From assembly GCF_030163755.1 (NCBI RefSeq), contig NZ_JASJOE010000031.1, forward strand, positions 1-43,244: a stretch of DNA of 43,244 bases, read 5' to 3'. Under the pieces are notes generated by a model, which ran no database searches, was not told the origin of the DNA, and saw nothing but the letters and a program-made list of their open reading frames with translations. A program made the translations under genes and the position numbers. The stretch comes from Roseicyclus amphidinii. GTDB lineage: Bacteria > Pseudomonadota > Alphaproteobacteria > Rhodobacterales > Rhodobacteraceae. Below are positions 1-7,235 of the stretch, piece after piece (position 1 is the stretch's first letter; each line of letters opens with the position of its first letter).

Positions 1-2
1 GC

Positions 3-575
3 TCCCTGCGCGCCCGCGGCCTTGGCGGGGTCAGGCTGGTGATCAGCGACGCTCACACTGGCCTCAAGGCGGCCATCGCCCGGGTCTTCGAGGCCACCTG
101 GCAGCGCTGCCGCGTTCACTGGATGAGGAACGCGCTGGCCCATGTCTCCCGCGGCCAGCACACCGTCGTCGCCGCCGCGATCCGACAGGCCTTCGATCAG
201 CCCGACCGCGCCCACGCCGGTGAAACCTGGCGAAAGGTGTCCGAACAACTGCGCCCGCGCTGGCCCAAGCTGGCCGACCTGATGGACGCCAGCGAGCATG
301 ACGTGCTGGCCTACATGTCCTTCCCGCGCCAGCACCGGACCAAGCTTCATTCCACGAACCCGATCGAACGCTTGAACAAGGAGGTGAAACGCCGGGCCGA
401 CGTGGTCGGGATCTTCCCCAATGAGGCTTCCATCATGCGCCTGATCGGCGCCGTTCTGTTCGAGCAGAACGACGAGTGGCAGACCTCGAGCCGCTACATG
501 ATGGTCGAGGCCTTCGCCCAGATCGACAAGGAGGAGATCGACCCCATTCTTAGCATAACCACGAAAGCCGCCTGA
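3..575 (+). CDS. IS256-family (mutator) transposase, 5'-truncated by window edge
   Basis: The reading frame is open from base 3, so the N-terminal part lies outside the window; 190 codons remain before the TGA at 573-575. Landmarks of the IS256/Transposase_mut catalytic domain are visible: the second catalytic Asp in 'VISDAHTGLKAA', the C-x2-H motif in 'RCRVHWMRNAL', and the terminal Glu in 'NPIERLNKEVKRR'. These enzymes cut and paste the element through a DDE nuclease fold. No frameshift is seen in the visible part, so it may be intact. It is followed 20 bases later by a terminal inverted repeat. Confidence in family is high; activity cannot be judged without the left end. Confidence 0.93.
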   Translation, partial: SLRARGLGGVRLVISDAHTGLKAAIARVFEATWQRCRVHWMRNALAHVSRGQHTVVAAAIRQAFDQPDRAHAGETWRKVSEQLRPRWPKLADLMDASEHDVLAYMSFPRQHRTKLHSTNPIERLNKEVKRRADVVGIFPNEASIMRLIGAVLFEQNDEWQTSSRYMMVEAFAQIDKEEIDPILSITTKAA

Positions 576-594
576 TCATGCCCTCAGGCCATCA

Positions 595-626
595 GGGAAA
601 TTACACCAGCTTGACGGACGTGACCC
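595..626 (+). repeat. Right terminal inverted repeat of the IS256-type element
   Basis: The stretch from GGGAAATTACACC to the end CGTGACCC lies just after the transposase stop. Read from the other strand it begins GGGTCACGTCCGTCAAG and ends GGTGTAATTTCCC, which resembles ends of many IS256-family elements. The matching left end and the target-site duplication are outside the window, so the exact boundary is an inference. Confidence 0.65.
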
Positions 627-798
627 AGAGGTGGATGCAAGTCCGAGTGTCGAACCTACGATCCAAAGGCCGTTGAATGCCTGCTTGATGCTTTCGGGCA
701 CGCGCCTCGCGCAGTTGCAGCGAACTTCCGCTTCCCGCCTTTGCTGCCTTTGGCGGTTGGTCGCCCCCAGCCATTAGCGCCACGTGAATGCAAGAACC

Positions 799-2421
799 TC
801 ACTTTGCTCCCCTGCTCATGGATACACGATAGCTGTACGGACCAAGCTGCTCCACCAGCACGGACTCACCTGGCTTGGCGTCGTTCCGCTCGAAGAACTC
901 ACGGATCCAGCTGCGCTTGCGGAAGAACCGCTTCGCTCCGTCCAGATCAGTCATGACGACGGCGTCACCGCCCCAATCGACGGCAATCTCGCGCGGGGCG
1001 GCAGAGGCTCGGTTCGATCCGCCGATCGCGTCGGTCGGGAACTTCTCGAAGAAACTTCTGAGGTAGATGTGGCTGTGGTCGATGTTGCCTTGCGTGATTT
1101 CGACCATTCCGATGTGCCGCGAGACATGTTGTGCTGGGCCCTGTGGTGAAGGCATCGCTGCCGCGCCAGCTTCGCGCATTGGTATCGCGAAGTCGTCCCC
1201 ATCGTCGATCAAGTCGCAATCCTCGGCATCCATATTCGGATCCCCACTCGCCTGCACCAAGCCCGGAGCTGCTACAGGCTGAACACCTTCGGCTCGCAAA
1301 ACCACCTCTGCGGCGGCCCGCGCATCTTCACCTGCGTCATGGTGCTCGAACATGAGGCCAAGGTGCTGCTTGAGGTTTGCGAGACCATGACCGCCCTTGC
1401 CCCGCAATTCGGGCCAGGCCGCACGGGCGACGTGAACGCTGTCTCGCCAGACCCACTGGGGGACCGGCAGGCTGGAATTCCCGCAAGCAGCAGCCATCGC
1501 ACTGCGGTCAAAGCCCGAGTGCTGATAGACGATCCCGCCATGCAGCGCTTCCTGCAGGACCGGCAAGACCTCGGCAAAAGTCGGGGCACCTTGGACCGTG
1601 CGGGCGTTGATCCCGTGCAGATAGGTGAATACCCAGCGGTCAACCTGCGGATCGACATAGGTCATCCAGGTTTCGATGGAGTTGTCAGGGCGCACGCATG
1701 CAACACCGATCTGGCAAATGCTGCCACGGTCATTATTCGCCGTCTCGACATCCAGCGCGAAGAAGCGGAAAGGCCCCTTCGGAAAGGGCGCGACACGCGC
1801 TTGCCGGATTGCTGCGGCCTCTGGTGCAGGCACCTTGACGAGGCGTGTGATTGGGCCAGCTGCAGGACCGACCTTGGCGGCAAGGAAGCGCAGACGCTGG
1901 CGTTCGATGGCTGCCAATTCCTGCGGGCCCCATCCAAGGCGGCGCAACGTTGCCTCGACCAGGTCGACCGGTTCATCATAGGAATGCATTTTGCGCCGGT
2001 TCCAAGCGATGGCGTGATCCGGAGCCATAGAAAGCACCTCGGCCTCAAGTCGCGCGATGTCGAGCGTGTCGGGCAGGGGCAGCCAGATTGCGCGGCAATG
2101 GTCTGCAATGAAACCGTTACGAAGCGCCTTCGCGAGGTCGCCATCGGCCTTCGTCGTCGGGTCCTTGCGATCGCGCCACATCCGGCCGGTGTTGTACATC
2201 TGCGAGAAGTAGTGGCTCATTCCTTCCGAGCCGGTGCGATGGCGCTGGTGGATCCGCTGGTAGAAGGTCTGATCGGCCGAACTGGTCGATCCGATGTAAC
2301 GAAGGTCCCCATGATGATCGACCAGGCCGTAAAGACCTCGGGACTCGCGTGGTGCCTGAACGGTCGGGAGAGGTGGTGCTTCGAGAAGGGCGGCGAGCAG
2401 GTCTTCGGCAGAAAAACGCAT
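799..2421 (-). CDS. Three-domain nuclease: GIY-YIG + DEDDh exonuclease + conserved C-terminal domain
   Basis: A 540-residue protein. Residues about 29-145 carry a GIY-YIG nuclease signature: GLY at 29-31, YIG at 42-44, Arg residues in 'FYQRIHQRHR', a Glu in 'LEAE' (about 126-128) and Asn in 'AWNRR' (about 141). Residues about 220-378 form a DnaQ-like exonuclease: D224 and E226 in 'ALDVETAN', D305 in 'HSGFDRS', H361 and D366 in 'EHHDAGEDA'. The last ~95 residues contain 'DHSHIYLRSFFEKFP', 'DAIGGSN' and 'RSWIREFFE', a compact domain I believe recurs with mobile nucleases but cannot name. The frame opens at a TTG at 2439, but ATG at 2421 has GGAG seven bases upstream and is preferred. No membrane segment or signal peptide. 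Island location suggests defence, processing or repair of DNA; this is inference. Confidence 0.85.
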   Translation of the reverse strand: MRFSAEDLLAALLEAPPLPTVQAPRESRGLYGLVDHHGDLRYIGSTSSADQTFYQRIHQRHRTGSEGMSHYFSQMYNTGRMWRDRKDPTTKADGDLAKALRNGFIADHCRAIWLPLPDTLDIARLEAEVLSMAPDHAIAWNRRKMHSYDEPVDLVEATLRRLGWGPQELAAIERQRLRFLAAKVGPAAGPITRLVKVPAPEAAAIRQARVAPFPKGPFRFFALDVETANNDRGSICQIGVACVRPDNSIETWMTYVDPQVDRWVFTYLHGINARTVQGAPTFAEVLPVLQEALHGGIVYQHSGFDRSAMAAACGNSSLPVPQWVWRDSVHVARAAWPELRGKGGHGLANLKQHLGLMFEHHDAGEDARAAAEVVLRAEGVQPVAAPGLVQASGDPNMDAEDCDLIDDGDDFAIPMREAGAAAMPSPQGPAQHVSRHIGMVEITQGNIDHSHIYLRSFFEKFPTDAIGGSNRASAAPREIAVDWGGDAVVMTDLDGAKRFFRKRSWIREFFERNDAKPGESVLVEQLGPYSYRVSMSRGAK

Positions 2422-2670
2422 GATTAAACTCCGGTTCAAATCGATATCAGATGGCGGCGCTCGACGCCGATGCAGCTGCCCACCGCGTTCGGGTGGTGCC
2501 AGCTCCGCGTGACCCTCTCCTGCAAGGAGGACATGGCATCCATGGAGATGGAAGATGACGGCGATTTTCGCTCACGAGGAGGAGTCGCGGATCACGGATG
2601 CTGCGCGCGACGATCAAGGCGGATTGATATGTCGAAAACGGCATGGCGGTTTTCCCAATTGGGATGGAGA

Positions 2671-2982
2671 TCAGAAAGTGCTTTTGCCGCGACGGCGACT
2701 GCGACGGCCCCGGTGCCGCCTGGTGTCGTGGCAGACTGTGACCACCGTTTCGGCTGCGAGGATCGCATAGATCCCAAGGCGACCGCGCATTTCCGGGTGC
2801 TCTCGTTCGAGTTCGAGCCGCATCTCACGGTCAAGTCGGACCAGGGTTCGGCCCCCGTGGGCCTTTTCCTCGGTGCCGTAGTTCAGGACCGTGTCGAGCG
2901 ATTGCGCCCGGATGGCTCGGCCCTGCATGCGGGCGCGGGCGTGGCGACAGGTCCGGAAGGGCGAGCGGACAGAGCGGGTCAT
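2671..2982 (-). CDS. Small conserved protein of unknown function, coupled to upstream HTH protein
   Basis: A 103-residue basic protein. Its start ATG overlaps the upstream gene's stop as ATGA (2979-2982), so translation is probably coupled. The core 'SLDTVLNYGTEEKAHGG', 'LVRLDREMRLELE' and 'ETVVTVCHDTRRHRGRR' resembles small proteins seen on plasmids and islands: an 'R-AI-x-LD-x-L-x-YG' opening and a closing strand that ends in a His/Arg-rich tail. I cannot assign a function. The Arg-rich C-terminus could bind nucleic acid. About 250 bases without a convincing gene separate it from the nuclease start at 2421; the three genes share a strand and may form one transcript. Confidence 0.7.
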   Translation of the reverse strand: MTRSVRSPFRTCRHARARMQGRAIRAQSLDTVLNYGTEEKAHGGRTLVRLDREMRLELEREHPEMRGRLGIYAILAAETVVTVCHDTRRHRGRRSRRRGKSTF

Positions 2983-3848
2983 GTCAGGTCTCCCGCGTCG
3001 CGGCGCAATGCCAGTTCCAGCGCCTTGCCCATGAAGGTCGGCACGTCCGCCCCGATCGCCACGGCGATGTCGCGGGCCATCCCGGCGTCGAAGGTGTAGC
3101 TGCCGTCGAGCCATCCGGCGGCGTCCGCCCCGAGCGCCTCGGCCGAACCGAGTCGCCGCACCGCATGACGGCCTACGAAATCCGTCAGCTGCTCCATGCG
3201 GTCGAAGCCGCGAAGCCGGTCGGTCATCACCGGATCATCAGAAGGACCGGTCGGGGTCGGGCGGAACCCGCGGCGCCCGGGCAGCCAGCGGCGGGCTTCG
3301 TCGAGCGAGACGCGGACCGGCTTCGCGCCCGGGATCGCTGTGAGACCGCCGGCACCGCCTTGGGAGAGGGCATTGCGCACCGCACCTTCGGTGATGTCTG
3401 CCAGAAGCGCCAGCTGCCGTGTCGAGAGGTGGTCGTCCCACGCGCCCTCCTGGCCATCGAGGGCGGCGCGCGCGGAGGCCGCGTCGAGCACGTCGGCCAT
3501 GGCGGACGGCCCCCCCCTTGCCGGGAAGCCATGAACGCTGCCGTCCCAATCCTCTCGAGGGAGGCTGGAGAGGAAGTGCGCCAGGCCATGCAGCGCATTC
3601 ACGTCGTAGAGATCGTCCACCGTGGGTGTGAAGGCATAGGCGTGCAGCGCTTCGATCTCGGCCGCGATGGGGAAGCGGTTCAGGTCCACTGCCTCGGCGC
3701 GGGCTGTCTCGGGATCGCACCCGAGAAAGGCCTCACCCTGTTCCGGGCTGTCGGTTGCGAGAACGATGTGCTTGGCCTGCACGATGAGGGTGGCGGCAAG
3801 CTCTAGGCGAAGGTCGGGAAGAGAGGGGCGAGACATTGTGATATCCAT
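2979..3848 (-). CDS. Island protein with putative helix-turn-helix segment, function unknown
   Basis: A 289-residue protein without membrane segments. The middle part has the pattern of an excisionase/MerR-like DNA-binding helix-turn-helix: 'LSTRQLALLADITEGAVRNA', then a short wing and 'VSLDEARRWLPGRRGF'. The C-terminal ~70 residues ('DRMEQLTDFVGRHAVRRLG' and 'ARDIAVAIGADVPTF') are helical and resemble a second small DNA-binding or dimerisation unit. The start at 3848 follows a good sigma70-like promoter; an alternative ATG lies at 3836. It is translationally coupled to the 103-residue gene. A self-regulating DNA-binding protein heading a small cassette is the simplest reading; this is inference. 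Confidence 0.7.
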   Translation of the reverse strand: MDITMSRPSLPDLRLELAATLIVQAKHIVLATDSPEQGEAFLGCDPETARAEAVDLNRFPIAAEIEALHAYAFTPTVDDLYDVNALHGLAHFLSSLPREDWDGSVHGFPARGGPSAMADVLDAASARAALDGQEGAWDDHLSTRQLALLADITEGAVRNALSQGGAGGLTAIPGAKPVRVSLDEARRWLPGRRGFRPTPTGPSDDPVMTDRLRGFDRMEQLTDFVGRHAVRRLGSAEALGADAAGWLDGSYTFDAGMARDIAVAIGADVPTFMGKALELALRRDAGDLT

Positions 3849-3867
3849 GCAGCGTGTTTACATGTAT

Positions 3868-3896
3868 TTAATATGCCTAGGCCCGTGTGCTGTCAA
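3868..3896 (-). promoter_or_regulatory. Sigma70-type promoter of the two-gene island cassette, with palindrome
   Basis: On the minus strand TTGACA (3896-3891) is followed after exactly 17 bases by TATTAA (3873-3868), close to the consensus. An 8-bp palindrome, TACATGTA, sits at 3859-3866 between the -10 box and the start codon at 3848, where a repressor would block initiation. The stretch is clearly more AT-rich than its surroundings. Confidence 0.7.
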
Positions 3897-3985
3897 GAGC
3901 ATTATGCGAACGCGCAACATAAATGCGTATCACGGAGCGGGCTAGGTTATGTGGTTCCGTAAGACTGCCTAACGGCGCGCTTTAG

Positions 3986-4459
3986 GACATCGAGCGCGAG
4001 ATCAACGGGCAGACCGCCGAGATACGTCTCGACGCGCGGCAGAAGCACAGCGCTCCGAAGGTCGAGGCCTACTTCGAGTGGTCCGAAAGCCAGCTCACGC
4101 GGATCCCCGGCAAGGGCGATCTGGCCCGTGCGTACCTCTATGGGCTGGCCCCCCGGGCCTCCTTAAGTCGCTTCCTCACCGATGGTCGGGTGGCCATCGA
4201 CAACAATCCGGCGGAGCGCGCCTTGCGCCCGATCGGCATCGGCCGGAAAAACTGTTCCTTCGCGAGCGCCGATAGCGGCAGCGAAACGCTGGCCCGCGCC
4301 ATGACGATCATCGAGACCGCAAAGCTCAACGGCCTCGATCCAAAGGCCTATCTCACCGACGTGCTCGACCGCATCCACGACCACAAGATCAACCGGCTCG
4401 ACGAGCTCCTGCCGTTGAACTGGACACCGATCACCGCCGCTCAGGCTCAGGCCGCCTGA
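3986..4459 (+). pseudogene. IS66-family transposase (TnpC) remnant, C-terminal part
   Basis: An open frame of about 157 codons up to the TGA at 4457-4459 matches the C-terminal third of IS66 transposases: '[20 protein letters not shown]', '[13 protein letters not shown]', '[13 protein letters not shown]' and '[12 protein letters not shown]'. The expected ~500-residue protein has lost its N-terminal two thirds, and no good start codon precedes GTG 4190. The stretch 4140-4170 fits the family poorly, as if mutated. No accessory tnpA/tnpB genes are seen. It is a dead fragment left in the island between the cassette promoter and the attachment site. Confidence 0.85.
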
Positions 4460-4587
4460 TAGAGCGCGGTGCCAACCGAACGGCTACCTCATGTCGACAA
4501 GGGTCAGATTAAGTGGCGACCTGACACGACAGAATGAGCGCTTGGATGCACAACAATCTGGTTGGGACTTTTCTTGTAACTCATTGA

Positions 4588-4619
4588 TCCCATTAGGTGG
4601 GGAAACGCCCCATTTGGGA
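4588..4619. other. Nested inverted repeat at the inner edge of the island
   Basis: TCCCA (4588-4592) pairs with TGGGA (4615-4619), and inside it TGGGG (4598-4602) pairs with CCCCA (4608-4612) around a 5-base loop. It lies 29 bases inside the tRNA fragment in a comparatively AT-rich stretch (about 4555-4645) with no gene. It could be an element end, an integrase arm site or a terminator; nothing visible decides. Confidence 0.35.
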
Positions 4620-4647
4620 AATTTCTTCCGAAAAAACAATGATGCGG

Positions 4648-4698
4648 AGCGGAATCATAATCCGCGTGTCGGGGGTTCAAGTCCCTCCTCCGCTACCA
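4648..4698 (+). other. attR-like site: 3' fragment of tRNA-Met(CAT)
   Basis: Bases 4648-4698 correspond to tRNA positions 26-76. The anticodon stem is GCGGA (4649-4653)/TCCGC (4661-4665) with loop ATCATAA and anticodon CAT at 4656-4658. The variable loop is GTGTC. The T arm is GGGGG-TTCAAGT-CCCTC (4671-4687), followed by the 3' acceptor strand CTCCGCT, discriminator A and encoded CCA (to 4698). No D arm or 5' acceptor strand (expected to read AGCGGAG) lies in the right place upstream, so it is not a working tRNA gene. Such 3' halves are left where an integrase inserts an island into a tRNA gene. The orientation puts the island to the left and the core genome to the right. CAT could also be a tRNA-Ile2 anticodon; elongator Met is favoured. 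Confidence 0.85.
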
Positions 4699-4769
4699 AA
4701 ATCCCCCCGAGAATGTCGTGATCCTTCCGGAAACGTCCTCCTCCGGTGCCGCACGGATGTCGCGGCCGT

Positions 4770-5534
4770 TCACCTGAGCCGGGCCATCCATTCGAGCGTG
4801 TCATCGGTGGGGCCCGTGGGCCTGTATTCCGCGCCGAGCGGCCTGTCCCAACCCAGCGCGGCGATTTCCCGGAAGAGCGTGCCGTAGTCGACCGTGCCAT
4901 GATCGGGCGGGCCGCGGTCGGGGACGGCGGCGAACTGGATGTGGCCGACCATCGGCATCAACGCCTGGAGGCGGCCCGACACGTCGCCCTCCGTTCGGCC
5001 GACATGGTAGCAGTCGAACATCAGCCTGAGGTTCGGCGCGCCGATCCGCTCGATCAGCTCCGCCGCCTGTGCCGTGGTGTTCAGGAAATAGCCCGGCGCA
5101 TCGAACCTGTTCAGCGGCTCGATGAGGATGATCCGGCCCGCCCCGGCCGCGCGGTCACATGCGTAGAGCAGCGTCTCGACGAAGGCCGCCTCGGCGGCCG
5201 TGCCCGAGCTTGCGCCCGCCATGACATGCACCGCCGCCGCGCCAAGCGCCTCTGCATGGTCAAGCGCCTCGTCCACCGCGGCCCGCGCCTCGGTGCGGCG
5301 GCCGGGCAGGGCGGCCAGCCCGTTTTCGCCGCTCTCCACATCGCCGCGCCTCGTGTTCAGGCTCAGCATCGGCAGCCCGGTCTCGTCGAGCGCCCTGCGC
5401 AGGTCGCCGACCGGCAGGTCATAGGGCCAGTGGCATTCCACCGCGTCGAAGCCCGCCACTGCGGCGGCGCGGATCGCATCGGGAAGCGGTCGGTCGGTCC
5501 AGAGAAACCCGAGGTTGGCGGAAAACCGGGTCAT
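4770..5534 (-). CDS. hyi: Hydroxypyruvate isomerase-like TIM-barrel protein
   Basis: A 254-residue AP-endonuclease-2/xylose-isomerase-like TIM barrel of the usual Hyi length. Expected metal-binding and catalytic acids appear in 'LIEPLNRFD', 'LMFDCYHVGRTEGD', 'GHIQFAAVPDR' and the final 'GAEYRPTG'. The family converts hydroxypyruvate to tartronate semialdehyde, or isomerises related C3-C6 keto sugars or 4-carbon phosphosugars, so the exact substrate is open. It starts 24 bases after the VOC gene and is probably in one operon with it. It is the first core gene right of the island boundary. Confidence 0.82.
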   Translation of the reverse strand: MTRFSANLGFLWTDRPLPDAIRAAAVAGFDAVECHWPYDLPVGDLRRALDETGLPMLSLNTRRGDVESGENGLAALPGRRTEARAAVDEALDHAEALGAAAVHVMAGASSGTAAEAAFVETLLYACDRAAGAGRIILIEPLNRFDAPGYFLNTTAQAAELIERIGAPNLRLMFDCYHVGRTEGDVSGRLQALMPMVGHIQFAAVPDRGPPDHGTVDYGTLFREIAALGWDRPLGAEYRPTGPTDDTLEWMARLR

Positions 5535-5558
5535 GCGCGCGCCGTCATGCCGGGGCGC

Positions 5559-6155
5559 TCAATAGGGGTTCCGCGCCGACCGGTCGGCGGAGAGCGAGGC
5601 GTGCCGCCGCGCGACCAGAAGCTCGATCGCGTCGGCAAGGTGGACCTTGTCGATATGGTGATCCCCGCGGGCAACGCGGATGCGGTGCGCCTCGATCATC
5701 ACGTCGGCGTGGCGGCAGCCCTCGGGTGGCTCGAACCGGTAGGAGGCCAGCTCGATCCTCAGTCCCAGCGGATCGCGGAAATAGATTGAATCCATGAAGC
5801 CGCGGTCGACGGGACCGGAATGGTTCACGCCCCGCGCATCCAGGCGTTCCGCGATCTGCCAGAATGTCGCCTGGCTGACCGAGAGGGCAAGGTGATGCAG
5901 CGAGCCGGTTGCCTCGGGCACTGGCGTGGCGTCGGGTTTGCGGGTCTCGTTGGTGAAGATCGTGATCAGCCGCCCGTCGCCCGGATCGAAATAGAGATGC
6001 CCCTCGTTCTCGTCGTCGAGGTTCGGCTGGTCGAAGACGAAGGGCATGCCGAGCACGCCTTCCCAGAAATCGATGCTCGTCTGCCGGTCCGCCCCGGTGA
6101 GCGTGATGTGGTGCACGCCCTGCGTCTGGATCTTGCGATATGCGGTGTCTGCCAT
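5559..6155 (-). CDS. VOC-family (glyoxalase/dioxygenase-like) protein
   Basis: A 198-residue protein with two beta-alpha-beta3 modules: 'GVHHITLTGADRQTSIDFW' then 'GSLHHLALSVSQATFW' and 'DPLGLRIELASY'. The His of module 1, His of module 2 and Glu near the end match the metal ligands of vicinal-oxygen-chelate enzymes related to ring-cleavage dioxygenases. The frame extends to 6296, but ATG 6155 has GGAGG eight bases upstream and begins where homology begins. About 50 extra residues follow the second module. Substrate unknown. It precedes the isomerase-like gene on the same strand. Confidence 0.82.
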   Translation of the reverse strand: MADTAYRKIQTQGVHHITLTGADRQTSIDFWEGVLGMPFVFDQPNLDDENEGHLYFDPGDGRLITIFTNETRKPDATPVPEATGSLHHLALSVSQATFWQIAERLDARGVNHSGPVDRGFMDSIYFRDPLGLRIELASYRFEPPEGCRHADVMIEAHRIRVARGDHHIDKVHLADAIELLVARRHASLSADRSARNPY

Positions 6156-6288
6156 GCCTGCGTCCTCCTGTCCGTGGCGGGACCATAGGCCAATCCGCTC
6201 GACACGTCCCGTGCGACGTTGCACAGAGGCTGTGACGCCGGGGGCTGCCATGGCCGCGCCCGAGCCAAAGGCATGAGCAGGAGGGACC

Positions 6289-7215
6289 ATGACCACCGAT
6301 CACGGCACGACCCATGACGCCGAGGATGATCCGCGCAACCGCGACATCCTGATCTACGTCAACGGCGAGCTGAAGCACCGCGACGAGGCCAAGGTGTCGG
6401 TCTATGACAGCGGCTTCCTTCTGGGCGACGGCATGTGGGAGGGGATGCGGCTTTACGATGGGGTCTGGGCCTTCTTCGACGCGCATATGGACCGGTTCTT
6501 CGACTCGTGCCACGCCGTCAGCCTCGACGTGGGCATGGACCGCGCCGGCATCGCCGAGGCGCTGGAGATGACGCGCCGCGCCAACGGGATGGAGACGGAT
6601 GTTCACTGCCGCCTGATGCTGACCCGCGGGGTGAAGGTCAAACCGTTCCAGCATCCCGCCCTCAGCCGCTCGGGGCCGACGCTGGTGATCATCATGGAGC
6701 ATTCGAGGCCGGTGGACCGGCTGCAATCGGCGGGGATCAGGTTGGCCAGCGTGCCGCAGGTGCGGGGGCTGCCGCACAGCCAGGACGCCAAGTTCAACAG
6801 CCATTCCAAGCTGAACTGCGTGATCGCCTGCCTGCAGGCGGAGGCGGCGGGTGCCGACGAGGCGCTGATGCTGGACCCGCATGGCTTCGTGAACACGACG
6901 AACGCCTGCAACTTCTTCATCGTGCGGAAGGGCGAGGTTTGGACCTCGACCGGGGATTACTGCATGAACGGCGTCACGCGGGCCAAGGTGATCGAGCTGT
7001 GCCGCAAGGACGGCATCCCGGTCTTCGAGAAGAACTATTCGCTCTACGAGGCCTATTCGGCCGACGAGGCGTTCCTGACCGGCACCTTCGGGGCGCAGAC
7101 GCCGGTGGCCTCGATCGACGGCAAGCGCGTGGGCGACGGGTCACGCCCCGTCACCGCGCGGATACAGGCGCTCTACAAGCAGGCCGTCGCCGAGGATATC
7201 GCGGCCCACAGGTAG
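6289..7215 (+). CDS. Class IV aminotransferase (branched-chain / D-amino-acid type)
   Basis: A 308-residue fold-type IV PLP enzyme. Family landmarks are 'SVYDSGFLLGDGMWEGMR' near the N-terminus, 'SHSKLNC' with the probable Schiff-base Lys, 'ADEALMLDPHGFVNTTNACN' and 'DEAFLTGTFGAQTPV'. These enzymes include IlvE, D-alanine aminotransferase and aminodeoxychorismate lyase. The sequence reads closest to IlvE/Dat-like proteins, and the substrate is not fixed by motifs. The start has GGAGG just upstream ('caggagggacc'). It is transcribed divergently from the VOC gene and convergently with bisC. Confidence 0.82.
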   Translation: MTTDHGTTHDAEDDPRNRDILIYVNGELKHRDEAKVSVYDSGFLLGDGMWEGMRLYDGVWAFFDAHMDRFFDSCHAVSLDVGMDRAGIAEALEMTRRANGMETDVHCRLMLTRGVKVKPFQHPALSRSGPTLVIIMEHSRPVDRLQSAGIRLASVPQVRGLPHSQDAKFNSHSKLNCVIACLQAEAAGADEALMLDPHGFVNTTNACNFFIVRKGEVWTSTGDYCMNGVTRAKVIELCRKDGIPVFEKNYSLYEAYSADEAFLTGTFGAQTPVASIDGKRVGDGSRPVTARIQALYKQAVAEDIAAHR

Positions 7216-7235
7216 GGTGGGCTGCACGGCCCACG

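Noticed and set aside
601-783. 60-codon minus-strand frame after the IS256 end
   Set aside because: It overlaps the terminal inverted repeat, has no ribosome site, and its composition is not protein-like; the stretch 627-798 holds nothing recognisable.
2447-2644. 65-codon minus-strand frame between the small island gene and the nuclease
   Set aside because: No recognisable motif, Arg/Ala-rich second half, weak start; left as non-coding, though a small gene cannot be excluded.
4644-4698. Complete tRNA gene
   Set aside because: GCGGAG directly before the anticodon stem mimics the 5' acceptor strand, but there is no D arm between them, so no cloverleaf can form.
4597-4900. Open frames crossing the tRNA fragment
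   Set aside because: They are chance frames over tRNA sequence and the end of the isomerase gene.
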